Shown: one piece after another, positions 1-8,309 of the stretch
Numbering within the stretch: position 1 is the stretch's first letter
Layout: each line of letters starts with the position of its first letter
From: CAYOZL01 sp964408435
GTDB taxonomy: Bacteria; Bdellovibrionota_C; UBA2361; SZUA-149; CAYOZL01
Assembly (NCBI GenBank): GCA_964408435.1
Contig: CAYOZL010000004.1
Span: 4,378 to 68,377 of the forward strand
Direction of reading: 5' to 3'
DNA: 64,000 bases
Program-made: the position numbers and the translations under genes
Notes under the pieces: model-generated
What the model was told of the DNA's origin: nothing
The model's input: the letters and a program-made list of their open reading frames with translations, nothing else
The model's database searches: none

Positions 1-617
1 ATTTTTTTCTTCATCCTTTCAACACTTTCCTCACTTAAGCCCCAAGGATTGTATAGAGCAACTGATTCATTTAAAGGACAAAAGCATATATCTAAATGAT
101 AGAATCTAGGATCTATTAACTCGCAGAGCACATAATCTTCTACACCTAATAACTCACAAACCTCTTTATAAGCATCCGCATCACTCCTCAAACCATGTCC
201 ACAAAAAAGAGTTTCGCCTGCAAATAAGGCATCCCCCTCTCCTTCAAAGTGACCTGAACTTATTTCATGAACATTGTATTTTCTACTCTCGAACCATTCT
301 TTAAAAATAGACTCCTCACCTTGTCTTTGTGGGTGCCTAAATTTTGATATCACTACATCTCTACCCCTAACAAGGCCTGCATTCGCAGTAAAAACTAAAT
401 CTGGTTGCTCTTTTGATGGCTGAACATATTCCACAAAACCACCTAATCTAATTATAGTATGGTGCAGGACTTTCCATTGCTCAGATGCAACAGCACTTAA
501 AGGAGTTTTCTCCATATTCATCCATGGATTTATTTCGTATTTAACATCAAAGTAATTAGGAGGGCATAAAAGCCACTTACCTTGATTAAATAATTCATCA
601 ATTTTCTTATGTCTCAT
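1..617 (-). CDS. Amidinotransferase / arginine deiminase-fold hydrolase (DDAH/CtlX-like), 3' end cut by window edge
   Basis: The reading frame opens at an ATG (617-615) and stays open for 205 codons to the left edge, so the C-terminus is outside the window. The translation contains FTANAGLVRG (about residue 76), FEGEGDAL and HLDICFCPL. These match the substrate-binding Asn, the Glu/Asp motif and the catalytic-His motif of the guanidino-modifying superfamily (dimethylarginine dimethylaminohydrolase, arginine deiminase, CtlX-type citrulline hydrolase). The catalytic Cys expected near the C-terminus lies beyond the edge. Family members hydrolyse arginine-like guanidino groups in the cytoplasm. 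The exact substrate cannot be told from this part. It is divergent from the next gene with only 43 bases between the two starts. Confidence 0.82.
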   Translation of the reverse strand, partial: MRHKKIDELFNQGKWLLCPPNYFDVKYEINPWMNMEKTPLSAVASEQWKVLHHTIIRLGGFVEYVQPSKEQPDLVFTANAGLVRGRDVVISKFRHPQRQGEESIFKEWFESRKYNVHEISSGHFEGEGDALFAGETLFCGHGLRSDADAYKEVCELLGVEDYVLCELIDPRFYHLDICFCPLNESVALYNPWGLSEESVERMKKK

Positions 618-660
618 TTTTTAATTTCAATTTTATAAGGAAACAACTATAGTTCACATT

Positions 661-1857
661 ATGTTCAAATATATCTTACCTCTGTTAACTTTGATAGTGA
701 TTTTATTTGTTTGGAATAATACAGCTAAGAATAGAGCTGAGATTAAAACAAGTTCAGAATTATCTAAAGATGAACAAGTCGCAAAAGAAAGAATTAAAAT
801 TGCTTTACTAGTGCCTTTAAGTGGAGAGGACAAAGCACTGGGAGACTCGGCCTTAAAAGGTGCTCAACTTGCCCTAAAAAAAATAAATAACGAAGAAACA
901 AAAAACAATAGTATCAATTTAATAAAAATCGATACTAACTCTGAAGAGAATCTAACCTTAGATAAAAACACAATAATCATAGGAGGGGTAAACGAAGAAG
1001 AAACTAAGCACATATTAAAAAAAGATATTCGAGATAACTTATTCTTATATCTTTCCGATGGCGAAGTTTTTACATGCTTAAATCAAAAAAATAAAAATAA
1101 AAAAATATGGGGAATAGGAATATCAAATGCAATGTTTATTGAGCCTATGCTAATAAGCCTTGCTAATAGATACAAAGCCCCCGATAAAAGTTTTGAAATA
1201 TTTTTCTATAGTAATTTTTCTGAAAGTTCTCTTATTGAAGATATTCATCAAACAATTGATAGTTTTGATTTTGAAAGACTAAAAACGGAATACGTTGATA
1301 TCAGAATTGAAAATTTATACGATAAAGTTAGAGCTATTTTTGAACATAATCCAGATCTTTTAATCTATAAAACTTTAAAAAATGGTAGAATAAATTTCTT
1401 AAAAGCCATAAGCAAACTTTCTCTTAGATCTGAAATGCAAATAGCTTCACTTGATATAATTAACCTCGAACAAGCAAACCAGGACACAGAAGCAATCTGG
1501 TCTGCACTAAGTTACTCTACTAACATAGAAAATAATAATAATTCAAAATTTATAAAAAGCTGGAATAAACTTTATCCAGAAACAAGACCTAGCTTAACAG
1601 CAGTTAAGGCGTATAATGCCATTAATCTTGTTCAAAAAGCACTAGAAAAAAACAAGCATGAAAATATAAAAGAAATTGAAAAATCATTTATAGATTTATC
1701 ATTTCAAGCTCCTCAAGGAGAAATATTTTTCTCAAATGAAAACCAGTTATTAGTTCAGCCTCTACACATTGGTAAATATGAGAATAATGAATTTAGTAGC
1801 TTAGAAAATATCGGGAATGTCTCAAATCCAAAATATACTGGATGCTCAATGGAATAA
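661..1857 (+). CDS. Periplasmic binding protein, Leu/Ile/Val-binding (Peripla_BP_6) fold
   Basis: 398 aa. An N-terminal hydrophobic segment (residues 4-19) serves as a signal peptide or membrane anchor; no lipobox Cys is seen. The strand IALLVPLSGEDKALG followed by ALKGAQLALKKIN is the opening of the type I periplasmic binding fold used by branched-chain amino-acid ABC receptors and by LpoA-like proteins. The rest of the protein is about as long as one such fold. No ABC permease or ATPase is adjacent, so it may be a stand-alone sensor or an LpoA-like envelope factor. It ends 13 bases before the convergent RDD gene. Fold fairly sure, ligand unknown. Confidence 0.65.
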   Translation: MFKYILPLLTLIVILFVWNNTAKNRAEIKTSSELSKDEQVAKERIKIALLVPLSGEDKALGDSALKGAQLALKKINNEETKNNSINLIKIDTNSEENLTLDKNTIIIGGVNEEETKHILKKDIRDNLFLYLSDGEVFTCLNQKNKNKKIWGIGISNAMFIEPMLISLANRYKAPDKSFEIFFYSNFSESSLIEDIHQTIDSFDFERLKTEYVDIRIENLYDKVRAIFEHNPDLLIYKTLKNGRINFLKAISKLSLRSEMQIASLDIINLEQANQDTEAIWSALSYSTNIENNNNSKFIKSWNKLYPETRPSLTAVKAYNAINLVQKALEKNKHENIKEIEKSFIDLSFQAPQGEIFFSNENQLLVQPLHIGKYENNEFSSLENIGNVSNPKYTGCSME

Positions 1858-1895
1858 TTGGCAAAATTAATTAATTTAACTTCAAGAGTTTTGCC
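1858..1895. terminator. Possible bidirectional hairpin between convergent genes
   Basis: GGCAAAA just after the plus-strand stop pairs with TTTTGCC about 20 bases later. It overlaps the last codons of the convergent minus-strand RDD gene. The stem is short (7 bp), so termination activity is only a guess. Confidence 0.3.
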
Positions 1896-3961
1896 TCTAA
1901 ATTACAATCCCATGAAAATTTAATATTAGATTCATTCCCTACTCTAGACTTATTTAGGTCAAATTTAATAATACTTCCATCTTCTAAAGAACCTGATAGT
2001 GATTTTATTTCTTCCTCTGTAAAATCAACATCTCTTTCAATAAAACTAACTTTACTCTTTGCTCCTTCAAAATAAAAAGGCATTAAACGATGCCTAATAA
2101 AAGAAGCCTTATAATCTAAAAGTAAATTCTTACTAAAGGATTTAGAATCTCTTTTTAAATTAAAAAATAAAACAAAGTTAGCTATTTTCCCATCAACACT
2201 AGACCAAATAGATTTTTTCTTTCTAAATATTTCTCTTTCTCTCTCTGTAATTTCTAAATCAAAAACTCCAACTGCAACATCTCCCTCACTAGGATAGTAT
2301 AGTGCGACAGTATTGTTAGAATTAAACTTAGAATCTCCTGCGCTAATCTGACAATTATTAATGTTCGCTTGGGCTTTTGCCGCTATTTGCTGATTTAAAG
2401 AAGAAAGATCGCTATCGACATCAAAGACAGACAAATCAAAATCTATATCCCATGAAACATCAAAATCTATTTTTGATATTACTTTTTTAGCATTATGCAT
2501 TAATCTACCTTTTAATATTTCCCCCTCAGAAAGATATCCAGAGACTCCTTCTAACTGTTTAGTTTCCCCGACCTGAGGTATGTAATAAAAATCGATTCGA
2601 TCTGATTCCCCAGGAAAACTAATTCTGTCGGATTTAATAAAGCTAAGTCCATATTTTTTTATAGTAGCTAAATTTAAATTCCCTGACCCTTCTATAAGTT
2701 CGAAAGTTAATATTAAATCTAATTTATCATTAATTAAATTTTTAGACTTTCTAATTCCCATAATTTCTTCTTCTAATAACTCTGTTGAATACTTACCAAT
2801 TTCAACTTTACTTTTGGCTTTATCATATAGGGCAATAGAAGATTTAATTTCTGAATTCGAATAACTAATTAAAGCTTTCTCTCTTCTTATTTGCAAAGGG
2901 GAAGAAATATCTAAATCCCAAGCTATTTGTTTTATTCTCTTCTTAAAAAAACCTGCTGTTAAATGAGAGTCTTTTAACAGCTCACATCTAAATTTTTTCA
3001 ATTCAGCAGAAGAATTTTTAACTTTAATTTTTTTACCTAATACATGGTAAGTAATTTTACCGACAGATTCCTTTGAACATTTTAAACTATTTGCTTGTAG
3101 TTTAATTACGGCCTTAAATTCTGAAAAATTAGGGGGGTTTTTTTCATACTTATTTAACAGCTCGTCTTTTTGTTCTATTTTTATTTCACTAGAGCTAACA
3201 TAAAGCTCAATTTGCTCTCTTAGAGGATCGTATATAGAAAAACTATCTTTTACTTTAATTAAATTATCAACTTTTTGTATATAGCCTTTTACAGGTAATA
3301 TTTTCTCAACTGCTCTTTTAGGTTCGTATAGCTCTCTTTGAACTGGCTTAGGCTTAGGTAGTAAGAACCCAACACTAACAAATGCCGTTAGAGAAAGAAT
3401 TAATACCAAAATTGAATATAAGCTAATAGTATTTACATCTTTCTTTTTTACACTAAGAACAACTGACTTTGCTAAAATATCATGCAATGCTTGTTTTTTC
3501 TTATTTATAAAAAACAATAAAAACCCAAGACCAAAAACTGAAAGAGATAGAAACTTTGATAAAGACCTAATTAAAGACTTTGAAAAAGTTAATTGTTTTA
3601 AACGCTCATCTACAACAGTGAGTCCTAAGATGGACTTACCTATGCTCGCCTTAGCTTTTTTAGACTCTAAATATGCAGCAATTAGAGTATAGGGAATAAA
3701 TAAAAATATCGTTAATAAAAAAGTAGTAGAAGCAAGATTAATATATCTATTTGTATGGCCTACTCTTGAGCTAATAATTGAAAATATATTTTGATATGAA
3801 GTTAACTTAAGAATCAGAATATCAATAATAAAAAAAACAAAATAAATAATTAGCAAATCTAAAATCATTGCTAATGCTCGTTGAGCAAAGCTCGCTAATG
3901 AAGATGTATTTTTAGCACCTTCTGACTTTGTTTCTGATTTTACTTCTTCTTCTGATTCCAT
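1871..3961 (-). CDS. RDD-family membrane protein with large C-terminal domain of unknown function
   Basis: 696 aa. Residues about 22-170 form an RDD domain: the helix after SFAQRALAMILDLLIIYF has the Arg/Asp pair, and a second conserved stretch reads ASIGKSILGLTVVD, followed by FINKKKQALHDILAKS near residue 155. Four or so membrane helices are visible, the last at about 180-200. The remaining ~500 residues are polar, lack recognised motifs and probably lie outside the inner membrane. RDD proteins are usually 150-250 aa, so the long tail is unusual. It is next to aat on the same strand (46 bases), perhaps co-transcribed. Function unknown; transport or envelope roles are typical for RDD proteins. 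Confidence 0.7.
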   Translation of the reverse strand: MESEEEVKSETKSEGAKNTSSLASFAQRALAMILDLLIIYFVFFIIDILILKLTSYQNIFSIISSRVGHTNRYINLASTTFLLTIFLFIPYTLIAAYLESKKAKASIGKSILGLTVVDERLKQLTFSKSLIRSLSKFLSLSVFGLGFLLFFINKKKQALHDILAKSVVLSVKKKDVNTISLYSILVLILSLTAFVSVGFLLPKPKPVQRELYEPKRAVEKILPVKGYIQKVDNLIKVKDSFSIYDPLREQIELYVSSSEIKIEQKDELLNKYEKNPPNFSEFKAVIKLQANSLKCSKESVGKITYHVLGKKIKVKNSSAELKKFRCELLKDSHLTAGFFKKRIKQIAWDLDISSPLQIRREKALISYSNSEIKSSIALYDKAKSKVEIGKYSTELLEEEIMGIRKSKNLINDKLDLILTFELIEGSGNLNLATIKKYGLSFIKSDRISFPGESDRIDFYYIPQVGETKQLEGVSGYLSEGEILKGRLMHNAKKVISKIDFDVSWDIDFDLSVFDVDSDLSSLNQQIAAKAQANINNCQISAGDSKFNSNNTVALYYPSEGDVAVGVFDLEITEREREIFRKKKSIWSSVDGKIANFVLFFNLKRDSKSFSKNLLLDYKASFIRHRLMPFYFEGAKSKVSFIERDVDFTEEEIKSLSGSLEDGSIIKFDLNKSRVGNESNIKFSWDCNLEAKLLKLN

Positions 3962-4007
3962 ATGCTAATCAAAATTTAACTTCTAGCTTAAATTTGTGCA
4001 AAACAAA

Positions 4008-4715
4008 TTAGGTTTTGCTGGCATTTAATAAGTAGTTATTTAATTCTGAACTTGTCTTAAGCTCTATTTTTTGAGTTAAAGCATTATTTATAAGCTTTAG
4101 AAAAGTTTTTCTTGGTACTAGTCTAGCACCAAAACTTTCTAATAAAGGACTAATTTGCTGACAATCTAAAAATTCTATTCCAATACTTTTTGAATATAGT
4201 ATTAGTGCTAGCAATGATAACTTAGATGCACCAGATTCATGAAAAAACATGGATTCCCCACTTAACATTGCTTTGATACTAACTCCGTATAATCCCCCTA
4301 CTAGTTTTTCCCTATTAAAACATTCTATGCTGTATGCATATCCTAGCTTATTTAATTCTATATATGAATTTATAATCTCTTCATTTATCCATGTCCCATC
4401 TTGCTTTCTATTATTTGAATTTGCGCAATTTCTAATAACTTCTGAAAAACAAGTATTCATTTTAATTTTAAAATTAGACTTCTTGTATTCTTTAATAGTG
4501 CTTTTTGAAATTTTCAATTCATCAAAAAAAAGAACCGCTCTTTTTGGAGGACTAAACCAAGCTAGAATATTTTCTATTGGCCAAGGAAAAATTCCATTTG
4601 AATAAGCATGTAATAAATTCTCAGTTGTTAGCTCTCCTCCAACACAAAGCAAACCTTCTTTATCTGCTTTTGAGTGTGGTGGAAATTTTAAAATAATATT
4701 TTTCTTATTCACCAT
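4008..4715 (-). CDS. aat: Leucyl/phenylalanyl-tRNA--protein transferase
   Basis: 235 aa, normal length. It transfers Leu or Phe from aminoacyl-tRNA to proteins with N-terminal Arg or Lys, marking them for ClpAP through the N-degron pathway. Family signatures are present in order: GLLCVGGELTTENLLHAYSNG, FPWP, WFSPPKRAVL, TWINEEIINSY, GLYGVSIKAMLSGESMF, then FLDCQQISPLLESFGA. These cover the GNAT-like core and the tRNA-binding surface. The start ATG lies 226 bases from the divergent membrane-protein gene. Confident assignment. Confidence 0.96.
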   Translation of the reverse strand: MVNKKNIILKFPPHSKADKEGLLCVGGELTTENLLHAYSNGIFPWPIENILAWFSPPKRAVLFFDELKISKSTIKEYKKSNFKIKMNTCFSEVIRNCANSNNRKQDGTWINEEIINSYIELNKLGYAYSIECFNREKLVGGLYGVSIKAMLSGESMFFHESGASKLSLLALILYSKSIGIEFLDCQQISPLLESFGARLVPRKTFLKLINNALTQKIELKTSSELNNYLLNASKT

Positions 4716-4790
4716 AGTTTGATCAAAAAACTTTTTTTTAGCTAATACTTGATTAAAATTTAAACTATTAAGCCTATTATATAGCTGAAT

Positions 4791-4885
4791 CAGTTTAAAT
4801 TTCAGTTAGCGAGCGACGCTCGGTAACATACTAGTCCTGATTTAAAATATAAAACTAAATCACGACTAGTATATCTGAATTTTAA
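4791..4885. repeat. Palindromic intergenic element (nested hairpins)
   Basis: An outer arm (AAATTTCAG, 4797-4805) faces CTGAATTT at about 4875-4882. Inside are a GC-rich mini-hairpin CGAGCGACGCTCG and a main stem of 16 bp with one mismatch (4829-4844 with 4856-4871). It sits in the 226-base gap between aat and the divergent membrane-protein gene. It shares the word CTCGGtAAcATACTA (4819-4833) with the region near 8298, which suggests a dispersed family of small palindromes. Confidence 0.6.
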
Positions 4886-4941
4886 CTACATGATAAAGAA
4901 TATAAGTTTACATAAACCTAATACCCGATTAAAAAAAGAAC

Positions 4942-6354
4942 ATGAAGATAAGCTATAGCCTGTTATTTATATTTTCTATCTTAAACCTACTCTACCTTTG
5001 CATAGCACCAAGCTTAATTGCACACAACGACTTAGCATGGCATCTAGCAACTGGTGAATCCATTTTAAAGAGTGGTGAAATATTATCAAAAAATCATTGG
5101 TCTTTCACTGCTACAGATTTTGAATACTTTAAACCTTCATGGGCATGGGACGTCTTATCTTTTAAACTGTTTAATTATGGAGGGTTTAAAAGTTTAGCAA
5201 TCTACACTATCGTTACTGGCTTATCTATTTCTTTATTTATATTTCTTTCCTGCTTACAAAATAAATCGTCATTCTTTTATTCTAAAATTCTAACCTTATT
5301 TGCATGTGTTACATACCCCTACTACGTTAAAGCTCCTGATATTTTTCTATCAGCTTCACCTCAAATAATAACTCTACTGTTCATTATTATTACTCATTTC
5401 ATTTTACTAAGAGGAAGAAATCTATGGATTTTAATTCCTGTATTTATTTCCTGGCCAAACCTACACGGTGGATTCCTTGCAGGTTTTGTAGTTATTTCTT
5501 TCTTTGGATTAAACGCTTTCATTAATCACGAATATAAATATTTTAGAAAAATTTTCTCTATTGCTTTACTATGCCTACTATCTACTCTTTTAAATCCTTA
5601 TGGCTTGGAGCTTTATGAATACCTCTTTCTTCTTTCATTAAACTTCCATAGAATCTATGTTTCTGAGTGGCAATCATATCTATCAATAATAGATCAAAAA
5701 AACACTCTTTTCTCATCTTTATATATTGTAGTATTCTTATATTCTGAATTAAAAACTAAAATATCAAAAAGCAATTTAAGTCTTCGTCTAATGAATTGGT
5801 TTTGGTTAGGCCTAGGTTTATATCAGATTCGATATCTTACTGTTTTCTTTATTTGCTCGTGTGCAAACATAGCAAAAAATCTAAGCACAAGGCATAAAAG
5901 TATAGAGTTCCCAAAAACTGTCTATCTCTTATGTAGTTTAATTATATTTGTTTATACTTTCACTTACAAAAAAGATTTAAAATTCGAACTAAACAATAAA
6001 CAACATGCTATTAGTGAAATTAATTTTATAAATAAAACGACACGAGAAACAAAAGTTCTTAATCATTGGAACTATGGAAGTAGTATCATCTTTCATACAA
6101 GTGATAATATTAAATTATTCGTAGATGGTAGAGCCTCGACAGCCTACCCTGATAATGTATTAAAAGACTTTTTCAAAATCTCAAATAAAAAATTCTCTAA
6201 ATTAGACTGGAGTAATATTTTAAATACATATGAGCCTGATTTAATTTTATGGCCTAAGATTGATTTAAATTTAAAAAATTTCTTAACACATGAAACAAAT
6301 TGGGCAATCGTATACCAAGGAGAAGCAGCAAATATTTACAAGCAAGCTAAGTAG
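4942..6354 (+). CDS. Polytopic membrane protein, GT-C glycosyltransferase-like
   Basis: 470 aa with about nine to ten hydrophobic helices in the N-terminal 350 residues and a short soluble C-terminal part. Near the N-terminus, HNDLAWHLATGESIL resembles the first extracytoplasmic loop of GT-C enzymes, which carry a D/E motif followed by a WHLATG-type sequence. This suggests a polyprenyl-phosphate-sugar-dependent enzyme of the inner membrane. No named family is certain. It is monocistronic: the nearest downstream gene on the plus strand is over 1 kb away. Alternative: an uncharacterised integral membrane protein without catalysis. Confidence 0.6.
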   Translation: MKISYSLLFIFSILNLLYLCIAPSLIAHNDLAWHLATGESILKSGEILSKNHWSFTATDFEYFKPSWAWDVLSFKLFNYGGFKSLAIYTIVTGLSISLFIFLSCLQNKSSFFYSKILTLFACVTYPYYVKAPDIFLSASPQIITLLFIIITHFILLRGRNLWILIPVFISWPNLHGGFLAGFVVISFFGLNAFINHEYKYFRKIFSIALLCLLSTLLNPYGLELYEYLFLLSLNFHRIYVSEWQSYLSIIDQKNTLFSSLYIVVFLYSELKTKISKSNLSLRLMNWFWLGLGLYQIRYLTVFFICSCANIAKNLSTRHKSIEFPKTVYLLCSLIIFVYTFTYKKDLKFELNNKQHAISEINFINKTTRETKVLNHWNYGSSIIFHTSDNIKLFVDGRASTAYPDNVLKDFFKISNKKFSKLDWSNILNTYEPDLILWPKIDLNLKNFLTHETNWAIVYQGEAANIYKQAK

Positions 6355-6459
6355 TTTCTTTTCTTAAAAAATAAACAAAATTCTACAAGCGCACCAATGT
6401 GTTAAGAGATAATATAGTAGAAATTTAAAAGGCATTAAGAAGTAAAATCAAATGACAAA

Positions 6460-6542
6460 AATCGAGGTTAGAAGACTAAGAGCTTTCAGCACTTAGTGGA
6501 CTCGCAGTGCTTTTTTAAGGTTCGAGTCCTCTCACTCTAAGA
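6460..6542 (+). pseudogene. tRNA-like remnant (T-arm and 3' end) facing tRNA-Pro
   Basis: The stretch ends in GGTTCGAGTCCTCTCAC (6519-6535), a typical T-loop with flanking stem. The T-stem has only three good pairs (TAAGG against CCTCT) and no matching 5' acceptor strand can be found. A perfect 6-bp stem ACTAAG/CTTAGT with an 11-base loop lies where an anticodon arm should be, and the loop is too long for a working tRNA. The T-arm is an inverted copy of that of the neighbouring tRNA-Pro, 17 bases identical. It is best read as a decayed tRNA or an integration scar. Confidence 0.45.
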
Positions 6543-6562
6543 ATATACTTAAACAGTAAAAA

Positions 6563-6636
6563 TCGGGGTGAGAGGACTCGAACCTCCGACCCCTGGTTCC
6601 CAAAACCAGTGCGCTACCAGACTGCGCCACACCCCG
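6563..6636 (-). tRNA. tRNA-Pro (anticodon TGG)
   Basis: On the minus strand the sequence opens CGGGGTG and closes CACCCCG plus discriminator A, a perfect 7-bp acceptor. The anticodon stem is CTGGT/ACCAG with loop TTTGGGA, giving anticodon TGG (reads CCN proline codons). The T-arm is GGAGG-TTCGAGT-CCTCT. No CCA is encoded, so it depends on CCA-adding enzyme. It lies 66 bases downstream of RNase PH on the same strand, an enzyme that trims tRNA 3' ends. Confidence 0.95.
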
Positions 6637-6702
6637 TTATTACTCTGCGTTATTCAGAGAGCGCATTAAGTCAAAATATCGTGATAGAATCAAGAGCTTA
6701 AT

Positions 6703-7404
6703 CTATTTTTTTTTAATTGCTTCTTTCTGAATCGCTAATATCTGCTCAATGCCTTTGCCAGCCAGCTCTAAATACTCATTTATTTGATTTAAAGGCACTG
6801 CTTTAGTCTCTGCTGTACCTTGAATCTCGATTAAATCCATATTGCTATTAAAAACTAAATTTAAATCAAATTCAGCACTGCTATCTTCCTCATAACATAA
6901 GTCGAGTAACTTTTCCCCATTAACGTTTCCTACAGAAACAGCAGCAATCTGATTAATTTTAGGCATCTCTGCTAATAAGCCTTCTTTAACACATTTATTA
7001 AGCGCTAAATATAGTGCAACCCATGCACCACTAATTGAAGCTGTTCTTGTGCCACCGTCTGCTACTATAACATCACAATCAACTCTAATAGATAGATTTG
7101 GAATTGAATCTAAATCAACTGCCATTCTAAGAGAGCGACCAATAAGTCTTTGTATTTCTTTTGCCCTTGCATTCTGCTCTCTTTTGATTCTCGTATGAGT
7201 AGACCTTGGAAGCATTGAATATTCTGCAGTGATCCAACCACTTTCATCAGATTTCCATTTTGGTAAATCTTGTGAGCAACTTGCAGTAACTAAAATTTTA
7301 GTATTTCCATAGCTGACCTCTACGCTACCCTCAGCATAAGGATTCCAACCTGTGCTTATTTGCACTTCACGTAATTCATCTAATTTTCTTTCGTTTATTC
7401 TCAT
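6703..7404 (-). CDS. rph: Ribonuclease PH
   Basis: 233 aa, the usual length. It is a phosphorolytic 3'-5' exoribonuclease that finishes tRNA 3' ends as a hexamer. The whole protein follows the family: an RxxDELR start, GSVEVSYGNTKILVTASC, WITAEYSMLPRSTHTR, the catalytic stretch QRLIGRSLRMAVDL, DCDVIVADGGTRTASISG, and EIQGTAETKAV near the C-terminus. The phosphate-binding Arg cluster is intact. tRNA-Pro follows on the same strand and could be part of the transcript. Confidence 0.97.
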   Translation of the reverse strand: MRINERKLDELREVQISTGWNPYAEGSVEVSYGNTKILVTASCSQDLPKWKSDESGWITAEYSMLPRSTHTRIKREQNARAKEIQRLIGRSLRMAVDLDSIPNLSIRVDCDVIVADGGTRTASISGAWVALYLALNKCVKEGLLAEMPKINQIAAVSVGNVNGEKLLDLCYEEDSSAEFDLNLVFNSNMDLIEIQGTAETKAVPLNQINEYLELAGKGIEQILAIQKEAIKKK

Positions 7405-7423
7405 AAATATATTTTATTTGTAA

Positions 7424-7487
7424 TAGAGTATTCTATTTTTAAATATGCTTCCTCGATTAGCATATTCTATAAATTTAGTATACTCTA
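7424..7487. repeat. Imperfect inverted repeat in the rph / DUF4124 divergent spacer
   Basis: TAGAGTAT (7424-7431) pairs with ATACTCTA (7480-7487), and inside it AATATGCT (7442-7449) pairs with AGCATATT (7459-7466). It lies in the 91-base divergent spacer, so it may carry promoters or an operator for both genes. Confidence 0.4.
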
Positions 7488-7495
7488 ATTAAACC

Positions 7496-8170
7496 ATGAA
7501 GAATCTTGGCACTCACTTAATCATTCTTTTAATACTTGGCAATTTAAACCTTTGCTTTGCTCAAAATTCCTACTCTTGGATAGAACCAGATGGAAACAAA
7601 GTATACGGAACCAACCCTCCTCAAAATGCTCGCAACATTAAGAATCTTAAGACTAGAGAACTCTCTAAATACTCTTCCAAAAAGCTTTTAGATAAAATCT
7701 CAGCTAGAGCTTCTTTAAAAAGCTCCCCAGAACTAAAACTAAATGAAGATATTAGCTTTTTACCTATATTAGAAGATCCTACTATTAAGTTAAATCCTAA
7801 AAACATACTAAGCAAAGAAAAATTCAAAAATAAAATTAAGAAGATAGAAAAAGTTACAAATATCAAATCTAGAGAACCAAGTCTTGAAAACAGTAAGTTA
7901 GTTGTCATTCTTGATGAAAAGAATTCAAAGATAATTAACAACTGTAAAGTAGATGTTACAAATACTGGTGGTAAAATTGCAAATGAAATTACGATTGCTT
8001 TTGAATTTAGAGATGGAACATTAATTGCCGCAACAGGTCCTAGCAGACTAGAAGTAGGAGAAACTAGAACTTACAAGATGACATTAGATCTCCTTCCATT
8101 TAAACTCAACTTTGCACTATCTAGAAAAAAGCCAGAAAAAGATTTCAAGATTAGAGTTAGCTACAACTAA
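7496..8170 (+). CDS. Secreted DUF4124-containing protein
   Basis: 224 aa. A signal peptide covers residues 1-22, ending at CFAQ. Next comes SYSWIEPDGNKVYGTNPP, the core of DUF4124, a small beta domain of periplasmic proteins in which an aromatic W and DG...Y..PP are typical. A basic low-complexity linker follows. The C-terminal ~80 residues read like an immunoglobulin-like or FxLYD/CARDB strand set (KVDVTNTGGKIANEITIAF). A structural or regulatory envelope role is likely. No enzyme motif is seen. It is convergent with the ArnT-like gene across a palindromic spacer. Confidence 0.7.
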   Translation: MKNLGTHLIILLILGNLNLCFAQNSYSWIEPDGNKVYGTNPPQNARNIKNLKTRELSKYSSKKLLDKISARASLKSSPELKLNEDISFLPILEDPTIKLNPKNILSKEKFKNKIKKIEKVTNIKSREPSLENSKLVVILDEKNSKIINNCKVDVTNTGGKIANEITIAFEFRDGTLIAATGPSRLEVGETRTYKMTLDLLPFKLNFALSRKKPEKDFKIRVSYN

Positions 8171-8250
8171 AATATAGTTGACTTAGTTTAATTTTCAGTT
8201 AAGCGGCTTCGCCTAATTTTTCTAAAAACCAATCTAAGTCAACTATATAT
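8171..8250. terminator. Long hairpin between convergent genes, likely bidirectional terminator
   Basis: ATATAGTTGACTTAG (8172-8186) is perfectly complementary to CTAAGTCAACTATAT (8234-8248). Between them is a smaller GC-rich hairpin around GCGGCTTCGCC. It begins directly after the stop of the plus-strand gene and precedes the end of the convergent one. Its nested layout resembles the 4791-4885 element. Confidence 0.6.
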
Positions 8251-8309
8251 TGTTTTCCCACCTCTAGCCAAAGGCTAGTAGCTTCGCTAACGGTACACTC
8301 GGCAATATA

